A DNA stretch of 64,000 bases from Opitutaceae bacterium (GCA_030648295.1 JAUSID010000289.1:1-64000), one strand, 5' to 3'; numbered from the stretch's first letter, positions 51,278 to 59,289 are shown. Translations and numbers: made by a program. The notes: a model not told the origin generated them from the sequence alone.

Positions 51278-51607
51278 ATGTGGAATAAGAACCTTTCGCA
51301 CTTTGCCCATGGTTCGTGGGAGAGTCGTGGATGGAAACCAAAAAATGGCTGGCTGCACGACGTGAAGGTGGAAAAAGTTCTCGCGCCCGATCCGACGTTC
51401 AAAAATGCCGTCTGCCTCGACGGTGAAAAAGCGTGCCCGCCCGAAGATTGCGGCGGACTCGGCGGCTATTACGACATGCTGAAGAGCCTGGCCGATCCGA
51501 AAGATCCTGAGCACGACGACGTGACGGAGTGGCTCGGCGACGAATGGGATGCCGCTCGCCTCGATGTCGACCGCGTCAACGCGGCCCTGAAGCGGATGAG
51601 AGCGTGA
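51278..51607 (+). pseudogene. pRiA4b ORF-3-like protein, C-terminal fragment
   Basis: The last about 85 codons encode a good match to the C-terminal half of the plasmid pRiA4b ORF-3-like family: WLHDVKVEKVLAPDPTFKNA, then CLDGEKACPPEDCGGLGGYY and DVTEWLGDEWDAARLDVDRV. The family's N-terminal half (about 80-100 residues, ending with the DFGDxW motif) is missing. It is replaced by about 24 unrelated codons beginning MWNKNLSHFAHGS. A duplicated GTGGAATAAGAA (51267 and 51280) at the junction hints at how the 5' end was lost. It is probably non-functional, although a short open frame with an ATG remains. Confidence 0.75.
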
Positions 51608-51635
51608 GAAACGTGCGGCCCTGGCGCACGACGGC

Positions 51636-52205
51636 TCACGAGCGCGGAAGCGATTCCGGCGCCACCAGGAGTCGAATCGAACGCGCCTGGCCCGGCGTGC
51701 GCGCGATCAACCCCAGCCGTGCGAGCCGCTGCATCATCTGGTTCACTGTCGGCGCGGAAACGAGGAAATGCCGCTGGATATCCGACTCAGCCGGCGCGCG
51801 GCCATATTTGGAGATGTAGCGCTGGATGAACGCGAGGTATTGACCCTGCTTGGACGTGAAGCGACCGCGAACGCCGCCGCGCCGCGATTTAAGTGCCGGT
51901 TCGGCCTCGTCTTCGTCCGCTGCCTCCTCCCGTTCCTCGCGCGCCGCCGCTTCGTCTTGGGCGGCGACCTCCATGAGCCGCCGCGCCAGCGCCCGCGCGT
52001 CAGCGGCGGAGGTGCCAATGCCGATCTCATCTCCACGGATCTGTTTCGTGGCGGCCGGACATCTCTCGCTGATGCGGATGCTGACATTGTCACCGTAACC
52101 GGGCACCGAGCGGTTAAGGGAGACCTCCACGTCCCAATACCCGTCAACCAAGTTGAGCCTTACCGAAGAGTTTTCGTTCACGGCGTCGTTGAACCGCGTG
52201 GTCAC
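51636..52205 (-). CDS. LexA-type winged-helix regulator without S24 peptidase
   Basis: The product is 189 residues from MTTRFNDAVNENSSVRLNLV. The first about 75 residues are a small beta-rich domain of unknown family (GYWDVEVSLNRSVPGYGDN), followed by an acidic, Ala/Glu-rich linker (about 80-105). Residues about 118-182 match the LexA DNA-binding fold: TSKQGQYLAFIQRYISKYGR, then APAESDIQRHFLVSAPTVNQ and MMQRLARLGLIART. The C-terminal autoproteolytic S24 domain of LexA is absent, so it cannot respond to RecA by self-cleavage. It may be a regulator sensing something through the N-terminal domain. It lies in the decayed accessory island. Confidence 0.75.
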   Translation of the reverse strand: MTTRFNDAVNENSSVRLNLVDGYWDVEVSLNRSVPGYGDNVSIRISERCPAATKQIRGDEIGIGTSAADARALARRLMEVAAQDEAAAREEREEAADEDEAEPALKSRRGGVRGRFTSKQGQYLAFIQRYISKYGRAPAESDIQRHFLVSAPTVNQMMQRLARLGLIARTPGQARSIRLLVAPESLPRS

Positions 52206-52278
52206 GGCCTTTGCGAATCAGAAATTGGTGCGGTAATGGATTCGCGCGGGCTGCATGCATCGTGCGCTCATTACTTCG

Positions 52279-52494
52279 TCACAGGCATGCTCCCCCGCGC
52301 CGATGCGCGAGCGCGGCGAGCACGCGATCGAGAACGTCATCGAGATGTTTGCCGATGTCCTCAGCCAGAAAACGCAGCACGAAATACCCGTGTTGCTGTA
52401 GCAAGGCGTCTTTTCTCCGGTCGCGCCGGTAAGCTTCGGCGTCGGTGACCGTGCCGTCGTAATTGCGTTCCGCGATCTTGCGTTTCGCCCTCAA
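52279..52494 (-). pseudogene. DUF559-like endonuclease remnant
   Basis: About 70 codons resemble the C-terminal part of DUF559/Vsr-like proteins: TDAEAYRRDRRKDALLQQHG followed by YFVLRFLAEDIGKHLDDVLD. This fits the usual D-x-x-R-x-x-x-L-x-x-x-G-Y-x-V-L-R-F pattern. The N-terminal part with the catalytic residues is missing and no plausible start precedes it. The coding strand overlaps the promoter of the next gene. It is a degraded fragment. Confidence 0.5.
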
Positions 52495-52511
52495 TCCACC
52501 AGTTTCCTGCT

Positions 52512-52790
52512 GTGAACGCCTCACTAGAAGGCAGTGAAGCCGCCATTCTCGACCGGGTCCTCCGACCTGAGGCGCGCGACTGGCTGCGACCCGCCGCGGA
52601 GGCGATCCTCAGTCTCGGTTTTGACGAGCAAGATCACCTCCGTATGAGTGACCTCCTCACGAAGGCGAAGGCGGGCACGCTCGCACTCGACGAGGCCGCG
52701 ACGCTCGAAAACTACCGGCGCGTGGGACGATTGCTGGAGTTGATGAAATCACGCGCGCGGCGTTCGCTGCAACCTGACGCCGCCGCCTGA
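52512..52790 (+). CDS. Small helical protein paired with an HNH endonuclease pseudogene
   Basis: The product is 92 residues from a GTG at 52512 (MNASLEGSEAAILDRVLRPE). It is all-helical by appearance: an N-terminal segment AAEAILSLGFDEQDHLRMSD, then LTKAKAGTLALDEAATLENY and RRVGRLLELMKSRARRSL. Similar short proteins commonly precede an HNH endonuclease gene in many phyla, and here the next gene is a broken HNH endonuclease starting 4 nt after the stop. It may be the antitoxin-like or accessory half of that pair. It appears intact although its partner is not. Confidence 0.7.
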   Translation: MNASLEGSEAAILDRVLRPEARDWLRPAAEAILSLGFDEQDHLRMSDLLTKAKAGTLALDEAATLENYRRVGRLLELMKSRARRSLQPDAAA

Positions 52791-52794
52791 GCGC

Positions 52795-53020
52795 ATGTCC
52801 CGCGCGGATCGCGCCGTGGAACGCGAAGTGATCCGCCGCGCTGGCGGCCGGTGCGAATATTGCCATTTTCCGATGGAATGAACATTTCGCATGGGACGGC
52901 GCGTCGCTCCACGGGAAAACCGCGGTAGGTCGCGCGACGGTCGTCGTTCTTGCGATCAATCATCCCGACTCCATCGCCGTTCGCGAGGCGCTTCGTGACG
53001 AAGGTATATTCCAGCCGTAG
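52795..53020 (+). pseudogene. HNH endonuclease pseudogene with internal deletion
   Basis: The 5' part reads MSRADRAVEREVIRRAGGRC then EYCHFPME and stops at 52879; RCEYC is the first zinc/HNH cysteine pair of the family. From about 52880, in another frame, the 3' part reads HFAWDGASLHGKTAVGRATV then VVLAINHPDSIAVREALRDE, ending at TAG 53018-53020. This is the family's C-terminal end (HFxWxGxxLxGxTxxGRAT...LxxN). The central catalytic HNH region, about 50-60 codons, has been deleted together with a frame change. No single start would read through. Confidence 0.8.
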
Positions 53021-53344
53021 ATCAGGTAACCCCGCGGTTCCCCATGCGTGAACACGAGAGTCGAATCATCCGGAGGCCGAAGAAGGTTTTGCGCGCGGGC
53101 TGCGGCATTACGCCGGCAAGCAGCCCGGGCTGGGCCAGCAGGTGGAGCGCGTTGTACCCAACGTGCTTTCGACGTGAATCGGATTTTTCCTTGTCGGCCC
53201 GGCGTCGCGCTCGAACATTTCCGCACCGCCCACGCCCCGCAAACCCTCGCTGCTCGAGCGGCTGGATCGCGCGGGCGTGTGATCTTCCGGCGAAAACGAC
53301 CATGCCACCGGCTCTCTTCCGTGTCGGCGGGTTCCGTGCGCCAG
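53021..53344. other. Decayed region, no intact gene
   Basis: The 324 bp between the HNH pseudogene and the toxin gene has no good ribosome-binding site and no full domain. One frame (about 53062-53168) reads SNHPEAEEGFARGLRHYAGK and continues to a stop. Another (about 53220-53280) reads RKPSLLERLDRAGV. These look like pieces of former genes, but I cannot assign a family. Confidence 0.45.
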
Positions 53345-53632
53345 CTATGACTTTAGCCGCTTGATGAACTCGGCCTCGAAAACCTCATAAACGAGCGAGC
53401 GCTCCTCCATGAACACGGCTTCGATTGCGCCATCCGCGGCGTAGGCGAAGATAATGCGGGATCGGCCGACGCGGAGGCGGTAGTAGCCGGCGAGCGCGCC
53501 TTCGAGCGCACGGGTGTCGCCGCGCTCGGCGCGGAGCTCCCGCAACGCCTGCTTCACCGCGCGGCGGGGTTCCGGCACCAGGCGCTGGGCAAAAGCGATG
53601 ACTTGCGCGGCCGGGCGCAGGACGCGGGTCAT
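53345..53632 (-). CDS. RelE/ParE-superfamily toxin
   Basis: The product is 95 residues from MTRVLRPAAQVIAFAQRL. The compact RelE fold is indicated by two N-terminal helices (PEPRRAVKQALRELRAERGD) and the beta-sheet segment ALEGALAGYYRLRVGRSRII followed by FAYAADGAIEAVFMEERSL. The YYRLRVGRSRIIF block is the characteristic core carrying the basic residues used for mRNA cleavage. Its start overlaps the stop of the antitoxin gene by 4 nt. RelE-type toxins cleave mRNA in the ribosome; ParE relatives poison gyrase, and sequence alone does not fully settle which. Confidence 0.85.
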   Translation of the reverse strand: MTRVLRPAAQVIAFAQRLVPEPRRAVKQALRELRAERGDTRALEGALAGYYRLRVGRSRIIFAYAADGAIEAVFMEERSLVYEVFEAEFIKRLKS

Positions 53633-53877
53633 TCGGGGATGTCGTCCAGCCGGCCAAACTTCGTCTTGCCTGCCTTGTGCCCGGCGATGGCCTGCATGGC
53701 GGCGGGATTGCCCATGACTTCCAGGGTTTCGGCGATGGCGCTCATGCGCTCGTAGGCGATGACGCAGGCGACGGGCTCATCGTGTCGGGTAACGGTCACC
53801 ACCTTGCCCTTCTCCGCGGCCTTGATGAGGGCGGGAAAGCTGTTTTGCCCTTCGGAAATGCTCACGGTAGATTTCAC
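53629..53877 (-). CDS. Phd/YefM-type antitoxin
   Basis: The product is 82 residues from MKSTVSISEGQNSFPALIKA. The N-terminal Phd/YefM DNA-binding fold is shown by STVSISEGQNSFPALIKAAE, then GKVVTVTRHDEPVACVIAYE. The C-terminal about 30 residues (AIAGHKAGKTKFGRLDDIPE) would wrap around the toxin. It is upstream of the toxin with a 4-nt overlap, the usual antitoxin-first order, and probably represses its own promoter in the 255-bp upstream gap. It is intact, as is the toxin, within an otherwise decayed segment. Confidence 0.87.
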   Translation of the reverse strand: MKSTVSISEGQNSFPALIKAAEKGKVVTVTRHDEPVACVIAYERMSAIAETLEVMGNPAAMQAIAGHKAGKTKFGRLDDIPE

Positions 53878-54058
53878 GCAATTAACGGAGTTTCCAAAAG
53901 GCGGGCGTCAAGGCACGGCCCGTGACCTTGTGCTGTCCCCGTTCAAAGCGAATCGACTCCGATTATTTTTCGGAAGCCGAATAATGAGGACCGCCGCAGG
54001 GAGGCGCGCCGAACGGCGACGCCTTCGCCCTCGACCTCACTTCCGCCTCGGCCCGCTG

Positions 54059-54077
54059 GCGTAATTCCTCATTACGC
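54059..54077. other. Short hairpin GCGTAAT-TCCTC-ATTACGC
   Basis: The 7-bp perfect arms lie in the gap between the antitoxin gene and the third TonB receptor. There is no T-run on either side. It is only a minor structural feature and may be the end signal of the receptor mRNA on the minus strand. Confidence 0.4.
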
Positions 54078-54132
54078 TTCGCCCGCCGGCCTCCCGCGTA
54101 TCGTCGTGCAGATGTGACTGCACGCGTCCGGC

Positions 54133-57060
54133 TCAGAACCGGCCCTCGACTCCCGCGATGATCTTCGGCGTGGCGACGCGCGTCTGGAGCGGCCGGCTCT
54201 CGAATCCGCGGTAACGGTCGGTGATCGGCGCGTTGTTCAGGTTGTCGATCTGGAAGTACACGCCGAGCTGCCGCGAAAAATTGTATTTCGTCTTCAGGCT
54301 GATTTGCAGCCGCGGTTGCTCGTAGACGAGCAACACCGGGTTCGGCGAGCTCGTGACCAGAATCTCGCTGCGCCAGACCGCATTCAACCTGAGGTCGAGC
54401 TTGTGATAGACATAATTGATCCCGGCGTTGCCGGTCTGCGGCACAAATCCGGCCAGCTGCGAGGTGGACGATGCCCCGCCGTAGTCGCCCTTCGTTTCCA
54501 GCTTGGTGTAGTTGAGAGTCACCCCAAAGCCCTTCCAGAAGCCCGGCAGGAACGTGAGCCGCTGCTGATACGACAGCTCGAAACCCTGGTAGCGCGCGCG
54601 GCCGCCATTCGCCGTCGTCCGGATACGATAGCCTTCGTAATCGCCGCCGAATCCGTTGTTTGGGCCCGCCCCCACCACCTGGCTCGAGTCCGCAAACTGG
54701 AAGCCGGTGATCTCCTTGCGAAACACGGTGGCGGAGACAAGTCCCACCGGTTCGAAATAATATTCGATGCTGACGTCGAAGTTATCCGAGAACTGCGGTT
54801 TCAATCCCGGATTGGAGATGCTCACGACCTGATTCACGTCGTCGATGATGTCGCTCGGGATGATGCTATCGAATGAAGGACGGCCGATGCTGGTGGAGTA
54901 GCTGGCCCGGGTGACGAGGTTTCGCGTCGGCGTATATTTTAGGTGGATACCCGGAAACGCATTCTGGTAGTGGCCCTCGTTTCTCTTCCGGCCGGTGAAC
55001 ACCGGGGGCGTGCCGGTCGAGAGCGGGCCTTCGGCGTCCGTTTCCGTCCGCTCGACCCGTACGCCCGGCAGCATGGCCAGGCGGCCCAACTGGATGCTGG
55101 CCATGACATAACCCGCGTAGATTTTTTCCGTAATCCTGCGGTCTTGGCCGAGCCGCTGGTTGGTTCGAAAGGCGAGATCGTCGGACCAGTTCTGCGGGGA
55201 ATCCACCAGGTAGCGCGTCACCGCAAACGGATCCGGCCAGGGCGGCATCCGATTGCCTTTGTTGGCATCGCTGTACTTGCCGCCAGTGTCGAGGAAGGCG
55301 CCGAGGCCCTCGTCGCCCGTGTTGGCCCGCCCGTCGGGTCCGACGTGGGCCAACCGGCGGTTTTGATTCCACGCGCGGCGATCCTGTTGCTGAAGATTCA
55401 GCCCGGCTTTGAGCGACACCGGGATCGGGAAATCGAATCTGCGCCGGGCGTTCACCCGACCGCTGAACACCGTGTCTTCGAGGCCATTGTCCGCGAGCGT
55501 CACCTGCACGCCCGAAGTGTAGTTGTTGAGATCGTAGAGGTCCCGGCCGGCGGTCTGGGTGATTGTTGGCCAGGCCCGGTCCCCCGTGCGATCGATGATC
55601 CAGCCAAGATTGCCGCGCACCGCGAGGACCACCGAGCCCGGCAGATTTCCCGCTTTCGTCCTCGGATTATCATCGGGAAAGCCCCGGCGTTTGATCGCGT
55701 TCGAGTAGCTCGTGCCGTAGTCAATATCCCACGTGCCATTGCGAAACCGCACCGACGGGGCGAGCACCACGGTGCGCCCGGTGTTGTCCTGCGACCCCAG
55801 CGTCATGGTCGCATTCGAATTATTGTTCGGCACGATTTCCTGATAATCCGCCGTGTAACCGGGCCGGAAATTCGCGGCGGCGGCCGTTGTGGCGAACGCG
55901 AGACTGCGCGTATCGGGCGTTTCGTAGAACCAATTGTAGGAAGTATTGAACGTCAGGATGGTGCGTTCGCTCAGCTTGTAATCGACCTTGCCGCCGAGCG
56001 CGAGCCGGGTCCGCCCGGAACCCGCCGGCCGCGGCGCGGTGACGCTGGTGATCGGCGCCGGATCGGTCGTCGTATTCTGATAATTGAACAAAGCCGCGAC
56101 GTCCCCGCCCGGCTGCGAGTGATAAGTCGCCGTGAACAAGACGCCCACGTTCTCCTTGGGCCCGAGCCGGTCCGCGTAGGTGAAGTTCATGGACGGCCCG
56201 ACGTTCTTGATTGGCTCGCGCCACCACGGCTTGCTGCGCAGGAGGTATTTCGTGCGATAGACCCCGCCGATCGCGTAGGTGAAGGTGCGGGCCACGGCGC
56301 GATCGAACGCGCTCTTGGTCACCAAATTCACGTGGCCGCCGATGGAATTGGCGGCCATATCCGGCGTCGGCGCCTTCGTGAGCTCGATCATTTCGATCAT
56401 GCCCAGCGACGCCTGTTCGAACTCGAACACGCGTCCGAGTCCGCTCGAGTCGGAGGCGGCGAGCTGGCTGCCGTCCATGGAAACCGAATTCAGCGCGGCA
56501 TCGATGCCGCGGATCTGCACGGAGCGGATGTCCTGGCCATTGTACTCCCCGGAGACGCCCGGAAGCTGTTGCAGCAGGTCGCCGACATTGCCGTCGGCGA
56601 TGTTACCGAACTGATCGGAGGCCACGATGTTCTTCACGTTGGGAGCCTGCTGCTGGCGCGTAATCGCCAGTGCACTTCCCTCGCGGACACCCGACACCGT
56701 GAACTTGTCCATCGTGTAGAGATCCGATGTGAGCTTCACGTTATGGACCGGCTTGGCGACGGCGCCGGCTTCCACCGGAATCGTTTGCGGGGCGAGTCCG
56801 GTGTACGAAACGACCAGCGAACTCGGACCGGACGGCAGGTTGATCTCGAAATGACCATCACGATCGGTAAAGACCGTCCGGCCATCCGGCGCTTCGATCC
56901 TCGCCCCTTCCAGGTACAATGTCGTGGCGGCATTGCTGACGTAGCCGACCACAACGCCGGTCTCGCGGGCGGTCTTTCCCGGGGCTGGCGGGTCACCGGC
57001 TGCGGCGAACAGCGCGGTTGCGCTCAAAATCGACAGTATGGTGATAATTCGTGGGTGCAT
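54133..57060 (-). CDS. TonB-dependent receptor with carboxypeptidase-like N-terminal domain
   Basis: The product is 975 residues from MHPRIITILSILSATALFAA, a signal peptide. A CarboxypepD-regulatory-like domain (about 35-110; GVVVGYVSNAATTLYLEGAR, GHFEINLPSGPSSLVVSYTG) is followed by the TonB-box region YTMDKFTVSG (115-124). The plug contains QQLPGVSGEYNGQDIRSVQI and TKAPTPDMAANSIGG. The barrel ends in GVEGRF, with terminal Phe for outer-membrane insertion. There is no STN domain, so no sigma signalling is expected. A perfect 18-bp palindrome lies 38 bp upstream of the start codon. The sugar-catabolic operon at 58261-62034 is nearby on the same strand, making uptake of a saccharide plausible. 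Confidence 0.93.
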   Translation of the reverse strand: MHPRIITILSILSATALFAAAGDPPAPGKTARETGVVVGYVSNAATTLYLEGARIEAPDGRTVFTDRDGHFEINLPSGPSSLVVSYTGLAPQTIPVEAGAVAKPVHNVKLTSDLYTMDKFTVSGVREGSALAITRQQQAPNVKNIVASDQFGNIADGNVGDLLQQLPGVSGEYNGQDIRSVQIRGIDAALNSVSMDGSQLAASDSSGLGRVFEFEQASLGMIEMIELTKAPTPDMAANSIGGHVNLVTKSAFDRAVARTFTYAIGGVYRTKYLLRSKPWWREPIKNVGPSMNFTYADRLGPKENVGVLFTATYHSQPGGDVAALFNYQNTTTDPAPITSVTAPRPAGSGRTRLALGGKVDYKLSERTILTFNTSYNWFYETPDTRSLAFATTAAAANFRPGYTADYQEIVPNNNSNATMTLGSQDNTGRTVVLAPSVRFRNGTWDIDYGTSYSNAIKRRGFPDDNPRTKAGNLPGSVVLAVRGNLGWIIDRTGDRAWPTITQTAGRDLYDLNNYTSGVQVTLADNGLEDTVFSGRVNARRRFDFPIPVSLKAGLNLQQQDRRAWNQNRRLAHVGPDGRANTGDEGLGAFLDTGGKYSDANKGNRMPPWPDPFAVTRYLVDSPQNWSDDLAFRTNQRLGQDRRITEKIYAGYVMASIQLGRLAMLPGVRVERTETDAEGPLSTGTPPVFTGRKRNEGHYQNAFPGIHLKYTPTRNLVTRASYSTSIGRPSFDSIIPSDIIDDVNQVVSISNPGLKPQFSDNFDVSIEYYFEPVGLVSATVFRKEITGFQFADSSQVVGAGPNNGFGGDYEGYRIRTTANGGRARYQGFELSYQQRLTFLPGFWKGFGVTLNYTKLETKGDYGGASSTSQLAGFVPQTGNAGINYVYHKLDLRLNAVWRSEILVTSSPNPVLLVYEQPRLQISLKTKYNFSRQLGVYFQIDNLNNAPITDRYRGFESRPLQTRVATPKIIAGVEGRF

Positions 57061-57097
57061 GGTGGGCGGGGTGATCGTGGTTCGATCGGCTGGGGTA

Positions 57098-57115
57098 ATC
57101 GTGCATATGCACGAT
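57098..57115. promoter_or_regulatory. 18-bp perfect palindrome, candidate operator
   Basis: ATCGTGCATATGCACGAT is perfectly self-complementary and lies 38 bp upstream of the TonB receptor start codon. It overlaps the proposed -10 region. Size, perfection and position fit an operator for a dimeric repressor. The only regulator nearby is the DeoR-type protein at 61267-62034. Confidence 0.55.
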
Positions 57116-57130
57116 GTATCCGTTAATCAA
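57102..57130 (-). promoter_or_regulatory. Candidate promoter of the TonB receptor gene
   Basis: On the minus strand there is a -35-like TTGATT (57130-57125), a 17-bp spacer and a -10-like TATGCA (57107-57102). The -10 lies inside the palindrome, so a bound repressor would block it. The -10 match is weak, so this is tentative. Confidence 0.35.
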
Positions 57131-57320
57131 AGCCCATAAAACCTCGGCCTCTCGTGGGCCGCCCGCTGGCACGGCTCGAGATTCGGAATCGGAGGTGCTC
57201 ACGCGGGCCTCGCCAAAACCCGCGTTGCTTTTCTCCGCCGTGTTGCTGCATTGCGGTTCAACCGCGCGTTGATTCTCTGACGCACGACGCCGCTCGAGTT
57301 TGCAACAACTCCCTCCTTCC

Positions 57321-58196
57321 ATGCCGCCTTTACCGCCTCCCGCCGCGATCCCGCCAACCGCCGCCACCAAATACTGGATTGATGGCCGGCTCGTTCCGGC
57401 GGCTGAAGCCGCCGTGCCGCTCACTGATCTCGCGGTGAGCCGCGGTTACGCCGCGTTCGACGCGCTGCGTACGTATGGCAAGGTGCCGTTTCTGCTCGAC
57501 GAGCATTTGCAGCGGCTCGAACGAACTTGTGGCGAACTGTTTCTGAAGCTGCCGCGGCCGCGGGCTGAAATCCGCGACATCGTGCACGGGACGATCGCCG
57601 CCAACGCGTTGCCCGACTGCCTTGTCCGCATCTTCATCACCGGCGGCGATGCGAGCGGCTTTGTGCCCGAGCATCGCGAGCGCCTGCTGGTGCTCGTCGA
57701 TCCACTCCGCGCGTACGCGGCGCGCCAATACGAGCAGGGCATCGCGATCGCGACGTCGCGGCTGGAGCGCACGCTGCCCGGGGCGAAATCCACGACCTAT
57801 CTCGCCGGCGTCTGGGAAACCATCCGGGCAAAACAGCGCGGATTCGACGAGGTCGTGTTTTGCGACGTGAATGGCGACATCCTTGAAGGCACCACGTTCA
57901 GCATCGTCGTGGTGAAGGGAAATGAGCTCGTCTCTCCGCGTGCCGCGGTATTGCACGGCATCACGGGCGAACACCTTTTCCAACTCGCCGCCGAGGCCGG
58001 CTTCAAGATTCGACGCGCGCCGATTTCCCCCACAACCCTGGCGGCCGCGGACGAAGTGTTCATCACCTCGAGCACGCGCGAATTGATGCCGGTTTCCCGG
58101 GTGGACGAACGGACGATCGGGAACGGCAAGCCGGGCGCGATTACCCGCCACCTCCACGAAATGTACCGGACAAGCGTTCGCGCGATCTGCGGCTAA
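57321..58196 (+). CDS. Class IV aminotransferase (D-amino-acid / branched-chain type)
   Basis: The product is 291 residues from the ATG at 57321, after a proline-rich start. The fold-type IV PLP enzyme motifs are present: YWIDGRLVPAAEAAVPLTDL (18-37), SRGYAAFDALRTYG (40-53), the catalytic lysine K156 in LPGAKSTTYL, and E189 in DVNGDILEGTTFSI, which contacts the PLP ring nitrogen. The family includes D-alanine aminotransferase, branched-chain aminotransferase and aminodeoxychorismate lyase; residues for clear assignment are not conclusive. It is transcribed divergently from the TonB receptor and converges on the PfkB gene. Confidence 0.88.
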   Translation: MPPLPPPAAIPPTAATKYWIDGRLVPAAEAAVPLTDLAVSRGYAAFDALRTYGKVPFLLDEHLQRLERTCGELFLKLPRPRAEIRDIVHGTIAANALPDCLVRIFITGGDASGFVPEHRERLLVLVDPLRAYAARQYEQGIAIATSRLERTLPGAKSTTYLAGVWETIRAKQRGFDEVVFCDVNGDILEGTTFSIVVVKGNELVSPRAAVLHGITGEHLFQLAAEAGFKIRRAPISPTTLAAADEVFITSSTRELMPVSRVDERTIGNGKPGAITRHLHEMYRTSVRAICG

Positions 58197-58260
58197 GCCG
58201 GCGCCTTTTCCCGCGACGACGCTTTTTCCTGGGAGCTGTTTCCCAGGAGTTGCAACCGCC

Positions 58261-59289
58261 TCAGCCCCCGCCAAACCCAAACTGCGTCGCGAGCGCGCGG
58301 CACTCGGCAACGGGCCGGACGCCTTCGGAACACGTGGGATGCGCGAGTGACGCCGCGGCGGCGCACATGCCGAGTTCCAGCGCTTCACGAATCGGCCAGC
58401 CGTCGTGCAGCCCGTGGAGAATTCCACTCGCGAGCGCATCACCCGCGCCCGCCGCCCCCTGGATGAACGATGCGGGAACCTTGAGCGAGGGTTGCCAGAT
58501 CTTCACCCCGCTGCGACCGCAGGCGAACACCGCGGCGGGGAAATGAATGAATACCCATTCCTTCACGCCGGCGACCAACAGTTGCGCCGCCGCCCGCTCG
58601 ATTGCAGTGCGATCGATATTCCCATCGCGGCCGGTCTCGATCCCCGTGACGCGAGCCGCCTCGAATTCGTTGAGAAACAGGTAATCGAGATGCGGCAGCG
58701 CGGGCCGGACGATGCGCGGGAAGCGATCGCTGTGCTCGCTCACCACGTCCGCGGAAGTCTTCATTCCGGCCGCGCGCGCCGCACGGAACACCTCGACCGC
58801 CGCGGTACTGCCATCCGTCATGACTTCATCCAGGCGATCGAGCAGCAGGAGGTAGCCAAGATGAAAAATCCGCGCGTTGGTGGCCGTGAAGTTGAAGTGG
58901 CGCGATGCGAGCTGCGCATTCGCACCGCGGCAATGGAAAAAAGTACGGCGACCCGTCCCCTGCTCCGTCATCACGTCCGTGTATGAGGTCGGCGCGTCGG
59001 CCGACGTGCACAATTGGGTGCAGTCGATTCGATAGTCGGCGCAGTCCCGGCGGATGAACCGCCCGGATTCGTCGTTACCCACCAGCCCCACCGCTTCGAG
59101 CGGGAACGTCACGCCCATGCGCGAGAGGTTCTTCAGGAGATTATACGGCGAGCCGCCATTGCTCGAGACCTGGCTCGTGATGTTTGCGAGCGCGTCCTGC
59201 GGCGGCCAGCGATCGACGAGCTTCACGTGATCGACGATCCAGTTTCCACCGGCCATGATGCCGGAGCGAGGGTGTGCGGGGTCAGCCAT
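58261..59289 (-). CDS. PfkB-family carbohydrate kinase
   Basis: The product is 342 residues from MADPAHPRSGIMAGGNWIVD. PfkB features are ITSQVSSNGGSPYNLLKNLS (37-56), equivalent to the N-terminal GGxxxN signature, then GLVGNDESGRFI and LNEFEAARVTG. The C-terminal signature is FIQGAAGAGDALASGILHGL, with the catalytic base D284 in GAAGAGDA. It phosphorylates a sugar or sugar derivative using ATP. The start overlaps the end of the Gfo/Idh/MocA dehydrogenase gene by 8 nt; it is the last gene of the four-gene minus-strand operon. Confidence 0.9.
   Translation of the reverse strand: MADPAHPRSGIMAGGNWIVDHVKLVDRWPPQDALANITSQVSSNGGSPYNLLKNLSRMGVTFPLEAVGLVGNDESGRFIRRDCADYRIDCTQLCTSADAPTSYTDVMTEQGTGRRTFFHCRGANAQLASRHFNFTATNARIFHLGYLLLLDRLDEVMTDGSTAAVEVFRAARAAGMKTSADVVSEHSDRFPRIVRPALPHLDYLFLNEFEAARVTGIETGRDGNIDRTAIERAAAQLLVAGVKEWVFIHFPAAVFACGRSGVKIWQPSLKVPASFIQGAAGAGDALASGILHGLHDGWPIREALELGMCAAAASLAHPTCSEGVRPVAECRALATQFGFGGG

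Noticed and set aside
53021-53344. Possible C-terminal end of a ComEC-like or metallo-hydrolase protein in broken frames
   Set aside because: Short similarities such as LLERLDRAGV are too weak and fall in different frames; no catalytic motif is left. I list the region only as decayed sequence.
54943-57126. Open frame of 727 codons opposite the third TonB receptor
   Set aside because: Same reasoning: no signal peptide or motifs, and the receptor on the other strand is certain.
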